59,550 bases of DNA from Planctomicrobium piriforme (lineage in GTDB: Bacteria > Planctomycetota > Planctomycetia > Pirellulales > UBA1268), in assembly GCA_945869735.1 (NCBI GenBank), contig CAMBPQ010000014.1:1-59550 (forward strand), written 5' to 3'. Below, one piece after another: positions 24,302-31,539 of this stretch. Under the pieces are notes generated by a model. It was not told the DNA's origin and ran no database searches. It worked only from the letters and a program-made list of their open reading frames with translations. Position 1 is the stretch's first letter; each line of letters opens with the position of its first letter. The translations under genes were made by a program, and so were the position numbers.

Positions 24302-25451
24302 AGGGGCCGATCCCGCGAAACACCGCCAGGATCCGCTCCATGTCGGCCGGCAGCGGCGCGGAAAACGTGAGCCGCTCCTTCGAGACAGGGTGATCGATCA
24401 CGATGCTCGCCGCATGCAGCGCCTGCCGCTTGAGGAGCGGCGGGCCGGCGGGCAGCCGTAGAAACGCGGGCTCGATCACGGTGCGGCCGCTGTAGAGCCC
24501 ATCACACAGCACAGGGCAGCCGATGGCCGCCAGATGCACGCGGATCTGATGGGTGCGGCCGGTCTTGGGTGTCACGCGGATCAGGGCGGCGCCGCGAAAC
24601 CGCTCCAGCACCTCGAACCGCGTCACCGCCTCCCGGCTCGTGGGATGGTCGCGGCGGACGGCCATCTTCTCCCGCTGGTAGGGATGGATGCCGATCGGCA
24701 GGTTGATTTCGTCGCGGTCGAACTGCGGCACCGTCTGCGTGATGGCGAGGTAGGTCTTCACCGTGGTCCGCTGCTCAAACTGGCTCGCGAGCGCGTGATG
24801 GGCCTCCTCGGTGCGGGCCACCACGATCACGCCGCTGGTATCGCGGTCGAGACGATGGACGATTCCTGGCCGAGTGGAACCGCCGGCCGTGGAGAGCCCG
24901 GCGCCGGCATCACCCTGCTCGAGATGCCACTTGAGCGCGCTGGCCAGGGTGCCCTTCCAGTTGCCCTTCGCCGGATGCACCACCATGCCGGCCGGCTTGT
25001 TCACCACCGCCATCCACTCGTCGATGTAGAGAAAGTCGAGCGGAATCTCCTCGGCGGCAGGGCCGTCGCGGGGAGGCTCTGGCACCGTGAACCTCACAAG
25101 CGAACCGGCACGGAGCTTGAGGGAGGCCCGCGCGGTCAGGCCATCGACGCGGACGGCCCCTTTGTCGATCGCCCGCGCCAGGAACGAGCGGCTGCGATTC
25201 GGAAACGCACGCACAAGAAACACGTCGAGCCGGCCGCCGACATCGGTGGGTTCGACGACGAGCGTCACCTCGTCGCCGGGCTCAGGCTGGGGCTCGGGCT
25301 GGGGCTCGGGCACCCCCTGCTCCGCGTCGTCACTTACCAACGGCAGAAGGCTGGGCCGGATCGGCTCCTGCGGCAGCATCTCCTGCGGCAGGGGCTGCAG
25401 CGGAGGGTTCGGCAGCGGAGGCGGGATCGGCGGTGGCGGCTGGTTTGGCAT
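24300..25451 (-). CDS. RluD-family ribosomal large-subunit pseudouridine synthase
   Basis: A 383-aa enzyme converting uridines in 23S rRNA to pseudouridine. The first 55 residues are proline/glutamine-rich and unlike the family. An S4 RNA-binding domain follows (about 70-130: RLDVFLVRAFPNRSRSFLARA), then the catalytic domain with the conserved HRLDRDTSG loop (catalytic Asp), KTYLAI and GRTHQIRVHL near the end. The start used here (25451) overlaps the upstream gene by 122 bases in another frame; ATG at 25379 would reduce the overlap to 50. No start avoids it without cutting toward the S4 domain. The odd leader may therefore be translated from overlapping reading frames. Confidence 0.88.
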   Translation of the reverse strand: MPNQPPPPIPPPLPNPPLQPLPQEMLPQEPIRPSLLPLVSDDAEQGVPEPQPEPQPEPGDEVTLVVEPTDVGGRLDVFLVRAFPNRSRSFLARAIDKGAVRVDGLTARASLKLRAGSLVRFTVPEPPRDGPAAEEIPLDFLYIDEWMAVVNKPAGMVVHPAKGNWKGTLASALKWHLEQGDAGAGLSTAGGSTRPGIVHRLDRDTSGVIVVARTEEAHHALASQFEQRTTVKTYLAITQTVPQFDRDEINLPIGIHPYQREKMAVRRDHPTSREAVTRFEVLERFRGAALIRVTPKTGRTHQIRVHLAAIGCPVLCDGLYSGRTVIEPAFLRLPAGPPLLKRQALHAASIVIDHPVSKERLTFSAPLPADMERILAVFRGIGP

Positions 25452-26055
25452 CGTGCTTGTCAAACCAATCGTACCACTCCGCCGTCGAGGGCCGTCCGAG
25501 TGCCACAACCCGCGAGTCGGCAAGCGTCACGAGCGGGCTTTGCGGATGCTCCGCGATCAGGGCCTCGTAGCCCTGCTTCGCGGCGGCGAGTTCACCGAGC
25601 GATTCGCGGGCCTTCGCCAGCCCGAAGACGGCTCGTTCCGCGGCCATGTTGACCGGCCGCTGCGACATCACGCCGGCGTAGAGATCGGCCGCCACCTGGA
25701 GCCGCTCCCGTCCGCGGATCTTGTCGGTGACCAGCAAACGGCCGCCCTCGACGAGCGCGTTGTCAGCGAGGAGGATCTGCGACCAGACCGCGGCAGCGGA
25801 GCCCGGGTAGCGGGTGGCCACCTCGCCGAGCCTGCCGGCATCGCGGGTCGACAGCGCCGTGAGGCACGCATCCCACGACTGCGACTTCTCGGCAGCCTGT
25901 TGCGACGAGATGACCGTCCAGGCCGCGAGACCGACAAACACGAGGCCGATCGCAGCCGCGATCGTGCGGAGATGCGGTCGAATCCGTTCGACGAGCGATA
26001 TCGTCGCGTTGGCGAGGTCGTTGCCCTCGATCTCGGTTGTGTCGGCGGGCTGCAT
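25330..26055 (-). CDS. TPR-like membrane-anchored protein
   Basis: A 241-aa protein. The start at 26055 has AGGAG 10 bases upstream. The cytoplasmic N-terminus (about 1-28) is followed by one membrane helix (IAAAIGLVFVGLAAWTVIS), then a helical repeat region (about 55-180) with SRDAGRLGEVATRYPGSAAAV-type tetratricopeptide signatures, resembling YfgM-like proteins. The last 40 residues are an Ala/Pro-rich tail that shares its DNA with the leader of the pseudouridine synthase. YfgM-type proteins associate with the Sec translocon and periplasmic chaperones; whether that applies here is inference. It sits alone upstream of rluD, divergent from the helicase. Confidence 0.65.
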   Translation of the reverse strand: MQPADTTEIEGNDLANATISLVERIRPHLRTIAAAIGLVFVGLAAWTVISSQQAAEKSQSWDACLTALSTRDAGRLGEVATRYPGSAAAVWSQILLADNALVEGGRLLVTDKIRGRERLQVAADLYAGVMSQRPVNMAAERAVFGLAKARESLGELAAAKQGYEALIAEHPQSPLVTLADSRVVALGRPSTAEWYDWFDKHDAKPAATADPASAAEPSAAAPAAGDAAAGADPAQPSAVGK

Positions 26056-26200
26056 CGGCGGGATTCTCCTGGGGACGGCTCCGCCCTCTCTCACTGGCGT
26101 CACCGCGTCGAAAATAGAGTCGGCTGGCCCGCAAGCGTCAAGACGATCATGACGCCGCCGCTCGGCCGCGCCGGCGAAAGCATCTGGTAGATTCCGGGCC

Positions 26201-28276
26201 ATGACCGTCATGCCCGCCACGCCTTCCGCGCCGCCCACCCGACCCGCCGGCTTGAACCCCGCGCAGATGGAGGCAGTGCACGCGGCACCGGGGCCGCTGC
26301 TCGTGCTCGCGGGCGCCGGCACGGGCAAGACGCGGGTGGTAATCGCCCGGATCGCGCACCTCGTCTGGCGGGGCGCGAAGCCGTCGCGGATCCTCGCCGT
26401 CACGTTCACCAACAAGGCCGCCCGCGAGATGGTCACCCGCGCGGTCAAGGGGCTGAAGAAGGGCTCCGCCGAGAAGCCCGAGATCTCCACGATCCACTCC
26501 CTCTGCGTCCGCATCCTGCGACGGCATGCCGGGCGGCTGGGCTACCCCGACCGCTTCGCGATCGTCGACCGCGGGGAGCAGGAGCAGGCCGCCCGCGCGG
26601 TACTCAAGGAACTGAAGGTGCCCGACACGATGCTGCGGCCGGGCGATCTCCTCGACCGCGTGAGCCGCTGGAAGAGCCGGGCGGTTCGCGCCGACGTCGC
26701 CATGGACGCGGTCCCGGCCGACGCCGACGACACCTGGACGCTCGCCGCCGCCGGGTATCGCCGCTATCAAAATGCGCTCAAGACGGCCGGGGCCGTCGAC
26801 TTCGACGACCTCCTGCTGCTCGTCGATGAACTCTTCACCAACCATGAGGACGTGCGCAAGGCCGAGGCCGGCCGCTTCGATCATCTGCTCATCGACGAGT
26901 ATCAAGACACCAGCGGCATCCAGGAGCGGATCCTCTCCGCCCTCGCCCGCGATCACAAAAGCCTGTGCGTGGTGGGTGACGACGACCAGTCGATCTACGG
27001 CTGGCGGGGCGCCGAGATCTCTCACATCCTCGACTTCGCCACACGGTGGCCAGGCGCGAAGGTCGTACGGCTCGAGGAGAACTACCGCTCCACCCCCGAG
27101 ATCATCCGCGCGGCCAACCTCCTGATCGAGCGCAACTCCCGACGCCATGGCAAGAAGCTGATCGCCACCGGCGCTCCAGGCGTGCCGCCGGCGATCCTCC
27201 AGGCGCAGGACGAGGTCGATGAGTCGCGCCGCGTGGTCAGCGACGTCGAGAGCCTGCTGCGGGAAAGGCAGGTCGATCCGGCCGAGGCCGTGATCCTCGT
27301 CCGCACGGGCGAGCAGACGCGGACATTTGAGCAGGAGCTCCGGCGGCGGCAGATTCCCTACGAGCTTGTCGGCAGTCGTTCGTTCTTCGACCGCCGCGAG
27401 GTGAAGGACGTGATGTCGTTTCTGAGGGTGCTCGTCGATCCAGACGACGACCTGGCGCTCTCACGGATCGCCAACGTGCCGCCCCGCGGCCTGGCAAGCT
27501 CGGCGGTACAGGCGGCCCGGGCGGCCGCGGCCACCGCTGGCCACAGCCTGTGGCGGGAGTTGCTCGCCCGCCGCGACGCCGCGCAGCTCTCCCCCGCCGC
27601 CCGTGGCGGCGTCGACGCGATCGGACGGCTCGTGGCCCTGCGAAACGCCTCTCCGGCGCCAATGCCGGGTGAGTCGCGGGCCGCTGCCGTGCTCCGTTCG
27701 CTGCTCGACGCCGCGGGCTACCGGGCGTTTCTCAACAAGGAATACGAGGAAGATCCCGCCGAGGCCGAGACCCGCTGGGCCTGTGTCGAAGAGGTGGCCG
27801 CCGCGCTCGACGAGCACGAGCGGTCCCGCGAGGCCAAGCGGGACCTCGGCGACGTCGTGCGGGGATTCCTCGACGACTTCGTGCTCCAGGTCGAGGACCA
27901 GGAAGACCGCTTCAAGGACGACAAGCCGAAGGCCGGCGTGCTGCGGCTGATGACGCTCCACGCGGCCAAGGGCCTGGAGTTCGACTGCGTCTGGATGGTG
28001 GGGTTGGAGGAGGGCATCCTGCCGCACCACCGTTCCCTCGGAGACAGTCTGCAGGCGGTCGATGAGGAGCGGCGGCTGTGCTATGTGGGCGTGACCCGCG
28101 CCAAGCGACGACTGATGCTCTCGCTCTGTCTGACGCGAACGAAGTGGGGCAAGAGCAAGCCCTGCCGTCCGAGCCGCTTCCTCTACGAGCTGACCGGCCA
28201 GCCCGAGAAGTTCAGCGACGCGCCGCCGGAAAAACCCGCACCGACCGGACCGACTCCACGGAAGCGTCGGCGGTAA
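26201..28276 (+). CDS. UvrD/PcrA/Rep-family ATP-dependent DNA helicase
   Basis: A 691-aa superfamily 1A helicase. Motifs in order: Q-motif LNPAQMEAV, Walker A AGAGTGKTR (about 38), Ia TFTNKAA, Ib around STIHSLCVRILRRH, Walker B LLIDEYQDT, motif III VGDDDQSIYGWRGA, IV with LEENYRS, V LMTLHAAKGLEFD and VI VGVTRAKRRL. The length fits PcrA/Rep (650-740). It unwinds DNA 3' to 5' in replication restart, repair and removal of bound proteins. The C-terminus is a basic proline-rich tail, PTPRKRRR, common in PcrA-like proteins. It stands alone, ending 165 bases from a convergent gene across a repeat-filled gap. Confidence 0.93.
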   Translation: MTVMPATPSAPPTRPAGLNPAQMEAVHAAPGPLLVLAGAGTGKTRVVIARIAHLVWRGAKPSRILAVTFTNKAAREMVTRAVKGLKKGSAEKPEISTIHSLCVRILRRHAGRLGYPDRFAIVDRGEQEQAARAVLKELKVPDTMLRPGDLLDRVSRWKSRAVRADVAMDAVPADADDTWTLAAAGYRRYQNALKTAGAVDFDDLLLLVDELFTNHEDVRKAEAGRFDHLLIDEYQDTSGIQERILSALARDHKSLCVVGDDDQSIYGWRGAEISHILDFATRWPGAKVVRLEENYRSTPEIIRAANLLIERNSRRHGKKLIATGAPGVPPAILQAQDEVDESRRVVSDVESLLRERQVDPAEAVILVRTGEQTRTFEQELRRRQIPYELVGSRSFFDRREVKDVMSFLRVLVDPDDDLALSRIANVPPRGLASSAVQAARAAAATAGHSLWRELLARRDAAQLSPAARGGVDAIGRLVALRNASPAPMPGESRAAAVLRSLLDAAGYRAFLNKEYEEDPAEAETRWACVEEVAAALDEHERSREAKRDLGDVVRGFLDDFVLQVEDQEDRFKDDKPKAGVLRLMTLHAAKGLEFDCVWMVGLEEGILPHHRSLGDSLQAVDEERRLCYVGVTRAKRRLMLSLCLTRTKWGKSKPCRPSRFLYELTGQPEKFSDAPPEKPAPTGPTPRKRRR

Positions 28277-28290
28277 CGACGAGCAACGCG

Positions 28291-28438
28291 TCTCCCCATC
28301 GCTCGCGCTCTGGGCTTTTTGAGGACACTACCGCCGCGTCGCCTCCCGCCAGGAAGCCCCAATCGCAAACGCGAGGAATCCGCCCGCCACAACCGGGGGC
28401 GCTTCCGTACCGCTCACGCGGTTGGGCTCTCTGGCGGC
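28291..28438. repeat. Degenerate core C copies in both orientations (B3)
   Basis: Three decayed copies of core C fit in the convergent spacer between the helicase and dehydrogenase genes. Two are forward (CGCTCGCGCTCTGGGCTTTT at about 28300; a weaker one near 28410-28436), and one is inverted (CCAGGAAGCCCCAATCGCAA from about 28349). No D or F module is present. The two facing copies could pair with each other. Remaining bases show nothing else. Confidence 0.6.
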
Positions 28439-28441
28439 CGA

Positions 28442-30133
28442 TCAGCCGGCGAGCACCGCGGGCAGCATCTTGATCAGCGGCCAGAGGCCGCTGCCGCCGC
28501 GGGCGAGCGCTGCGTAGATGTCGACCACGCCCTCCGCGAGCCGGGCGGCGTGCGGGTGCCATGGAAACCAGGGCGGTGTGGGCCGCACGAGCAGCGGCGC
28601 CCGCACGATGCTGTTGTGCACCAACGGCAGAAGGAGCGGATCGTGCACCCAGCCGATGCCGCTTCGCGGGTCCGCGATCGTAGCGCCGGGAAAGCCGCCC
28701 CAGGGCACACTGGCGAAGGTATAAGCAAGCGCTGACCACGTGTTGACCGCCACCGTTCCGTATTCCAGATGCTCGACGAGCAGGTCCACCCGCTGCTGGT
28801 CGCGGGTGGGCAGAGCCTCTGGCGCCGTCACGCTCGCCGCCAGCGAACCCGGAAGCCGTCTTGTGAAGGCTGTCGAACGCGTACAGAAGGCTTCCATGTC
28901 GGCGGCGTCGAGCGGCACCTCGACGGCCACGGGCACGAACCACTCGCGTTCGATCCAGTGCGGCTCGCGGGCCGGATCGACGCCTGTGCGAAACGTCCAC
29001 GGCAGCGTGCCGTCGGCCGGGGCCTTCCCGCCCGTAACGTTCTCCCAGGCCGCCACCGCGGCCGGATACCAGGCCGGGCGCGCCGGCTGAGCCTCCAGCC
29101 GCCGGGCGACCAGGCTCAGAAACTCGTCCCGCTGGCCCCACGTGCGGCAGGTGACAACGCACTTGGTGGCGATGCAGTTGAACGACGTGTTGTTGACGAT
29201 CGAGGCGGCGACGACGTCGGCCTGATAACGGAGCTGTGCCGGCGTATAGCGGCCCGGCACGACGATCCAGGGCGCGACACCGCCGAGCTCGCAGGTGATC
29301 GGCTTGGTGAGCACGGGCACGGCATGGAGAGGTCGCGGACCGCTGCCCCCCCAGACCACCGCGTCGAAGGCCCCCTGCCCACCGGTGAGATGCACGTGTG
29401 TGACCAGTGGTGACGCGATCGCCTCCGCCGCGATGTCGGGCCCGCCGACGACGATCGCGAGCATGCCGGCAGCGATGAGCGGCTCAAGCGCAGCCCGAAG
29501 CACAGGCTCGAGCGGCGTGTGCAGCGGATGCAGCTTGAGCAGCACCGACCGGCCGTGCTCGAACACCTGCGAGATGCAGTCGGCGGCGGCGAGCCCCGTG
29601 ACATTCCCGGGCCCGAGCACCGCCGCCACGCCGCCGCCACGCAGCCGGTCGCGGGCCTCTTCCCGCCACGACCGCAGAAACGCCTCCACCCCGCCGGGAT
29701 TCACGCAGCGGACGGTTGCGCGATGGCCGCCGAACATCGCCCGGTCGGCGATCCAGGGCTCGGGCACGACGTCGATGCCGATGAACGAGGCGTCGGCCGC
29801 GCCGCCACGGTGCATCACCCGCGGCGCGGCGGCGGGTTGCGGGGTGCCAAAGCGGGTGATCTCGCCGAGGGCCCGCGCCGTGATCAAGAGCAGACGAAGG
29901 GTGGCAAGCGGTCCGGTGGCAGTCTCCTCCGCAACGACCGTCGGCAGGAGTGCCTGGCCCGTGTTGCCACGCTTGATCGCGACGGCCGCGTCGACCCATG
30001 CGTGCGAGACACGGGCGACGGCGATCGCCGTCTCGCGGGCGAGTGTGGCCCGGGCGTCGCCGCCACGGCCGGCGAAAGCGGCCGCGCCGGCAGACAATCC
30101 CGCAAGCGTCTCCGTCCTCACGTCGGTCCTCAC
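28442..30133 (-). CDS. Aldehyde-dehydrogenase-superfamily protein
   Basis: A 563-aa protein with an aldehyde-dehydrogenase core. The ELGG motif (general-base Glu) is in KPITCELGG, about 60-70 residues before the candidate catalytic Cys in NNTSFNCIATKC, and GPGNVTGL lies in the cofactor-binding half. The flanking sequence is unusual, with a long Ala-rich N-terminus and a C-terminal segment GGFPGATIADPRSGIGWVHD. The start is GTG at 30133. It follows mnmE by four bases, so it is probably translated from the yidC-mnmE transcript. The substrate is unknown and the usual glycine-rich dinucleotide loop is altered, so activity is not assured. Confidence 0.72.
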   Translation of the reverse strand: MRTDVRTETLAGLSAGAAAFAGRGGDARATLARETAIAVARVSHAWVDAAVAIKRGNTGQALLPTVVAEETATGPLATLRLLLITARALGEITRFGTPQPAAAPRVMHRGGAADASFIGIDVVPEPWIADRAMFGGHRATVRCVNPGGVEAFLRSWREEARDRLRGGGVAAVLGPGNVTGLAAADCISQVFEHGRSVLLKLHPLHTPLEPVLRAALEPLIAAGMLAIVVGGPDIAAEAIASPLVTHVHLTGGQGAFDAVVWGGSGPRPLHAVPVLTKPITCELGGVAPWIVVPGRYTPAQLRYQADVVAASIVNNTSFNCIATKCVVTCRTWGQRDEFLSLVARRLEAQPARPAWYPAAVAAWENVTGGKAPADGTLPWTFRTGVDPAREPHWIEREWFVPVAVEVPLDAADMEAFCTRSTAFTRRLPGSLAASVTAPEALPTRDQQRVDLLVEHLEYGTVAVNTWSALAYTFASVPWGGFPGATIADPRSGIGWVHDPLLLPLVHNSIVRAPLLVRPTPPWFPWHPHAARLAEGVVDIYAALARGGSGLWPLIKMLPAVLAG

Positions 30134-30137
30134 GGCC

Positions 30138-31523
30138 TCATTTCCCGATACAGTGTCGGGAGAAAATCCGATCGAGCAGGTCGGTGCCGAACGCAGCGCC
30201 CGTCACCTCCCCAAGCGACTCGACCGCCGTGCGGACACTTCCAGAGATTATCGACTCATCGACCGCGTGCCCCCCGACCGCCCCCTCGACGGCCCGGCGG
30301 GCCTCGGCGACCGACGTCGCCGAGGCCTCGACCGCCACCCGCATCCGCAGCGTCGCGGACGACGCCGCGGGGAGCCCCTCGACGGCCTGGTCGATCGCAG
30401 CCCTGAGCGTCGCGATCCCCACTCCCGTGGAGGCGCTCGTGGGGATCGCCCCCGCATCGTGATTCCCGTCCGCGAAGCGATCGCAGCGCGTGAGCACGTC
30501 GATTCTCGGCGTGGAGCCAACGACGATGGAAACCTCCCCTCCGCCGGTATCGCGGCAGGTGATGATCACGTCAGCCCGCGCGGCTTCCGCGCGGGCCCGG
30601 GCCTGCGCCGCCGATGCGATCAGGTCGTCCTCGCAGGCCGCAGACGCATCGAGGCCGGCGAGGTCGACGAGCAGCCACTCGCGGCCGAGATCACCCGACA
30701 CGCGAGCCTCGATCCAGTCCCGGGTGGTGCCGCTCTCGTCGGCGACGAGCGCCGCATCACGGCCGACGAGCGCATTGAATAGGCTGCTCTTGCCGATGTT
30801 GGGTCGGCCGACAAGCACGACCCGCGGCACATCGGCGGCGGTGGCGTCGCGGCCGACAAGCGATCTGGCGACCTCGTCGAGCGACCGCCGGCAGCCGTCG
30901 AGCCGCGCCGCGACGGTCCGCCACGCGGGCGTCGCGGGCACCGCGTCGGGCGTGGCCTCATCGGCGAAGTCGATCGAAGCCTCGATGTCGGCGAGGAGAT
31001 CCAGCAACTCACCGCGGACGTGGTTGAGCGCCCTACCGGCGCCGCCCGCCATCCGGTCAAGCGCGGCCGAAAGGTCCTCGGGAGTTCGTGCGTCGACGAC
31101 GGCGAGCACGGCCTCGGCCTGCACGAGGTCGAGTCGGCCGGTGAGAAACCCGCGGAGCGTGAACTCGCCGCCGCGGGCGAGCCGCGCACCGAGCCGGCAG
31201 GCCTCGGCGATCACGGCATCGACGAGCGGCGCGGAGGCGGGCAGTTGCACCTCCGCGAGCGGCCCGCCGATCGGCCCGCTCGGCCCGGGCCAGAAGAGCA
31301 CGTCGACTGGCAACTCGCCCCAGTCGCGCCCGAGTCCCTCGTCAGCCAGCCGCCCGGGCACCACCCGCGGCGATTCACCAGGCCGAGGAAGCTCCACGCC
31401 CATTGGTACGAAGATCCGCCGCAGCAGCGCCTCCGTGCCGTCACCCGCGATCCGCACGATCGCCCGGGCACCCGCTCCAGCTACGGTCGCCGGCGCGACG
31501 ATGAGTTCATGTGCCGACCACAT
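30138..31523 (-). CDS. mnmE: tRNA uridine-5-carboxymethylaminomethyl modification GTPase
   Basis: A 461-aa GTPase that with MnmG makes cmnm5-uridine at tRNA wobble position 34. From the ATG at 31523 it begins MWSAHELIVAPATVAGAGA, the folate-binding N-domain, then a helical domain, and the G-domain with GRPNIGKSSLFNAL (about 220), SGTTRDWIEA and DLAG in place of DTAG. The C-terminal CIGK motif, whose Cys is needed for activity, is present as RHCIGK. The G4 motif reads TRCD instead of NKxD. It lies 16 bases after yidC, the common yidC-mnmE arrangement. MnmG is not in the window. Confidence 0.92.
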   Translation of the reverse strand: MWSAHELIVAPATVAGAGARAIVRIAGDGTEALLRRIFVPMGVELPRPGESPRVVPGRLADEGLGRDWGELPVDVLFWPGPSGPIGGPLAEVQLPASAPLVDAVIAEACRLGARLARGGEFTLRGFLTGRLDLVQAEAVLAVVDARTPEDLSAALDRMAGGAGRALNHVRGELLDLLADIEASIDFADEATPDAVPATPAWRTVAARLDGCRRSLDEVARSLVGRDATAADVPRVVLVGRPNIGKSSLFNALVGRDAALVADESGTTRDWIEARVSGDLGREWLLVDLAGLDASAACEDDLIASAAQARARAEAARADVIITCRDTGGGEVSIVVGSTPRIDVLTRCDRFADGNHDAGAIPTSASTGVGIATLRAAIDQAVEGLPAASSATLRMRVAVEASATSVAEARRAVEGAVGGHAVDESIISGSVRTAVESLGEVTGAAFGTDLLDRIFSRHCIGK

Positions 31524-31539
31524 CGCGTCACGGCCGTCC

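Noticed and set aside
24300-25523. Longer pseudouridine synthase starting at 25523
   Set aside because: It would overlap the upstream gene by nearly 200 bases; the ATG at 25451 or 25379 is less extreme and the added residues have no family match.
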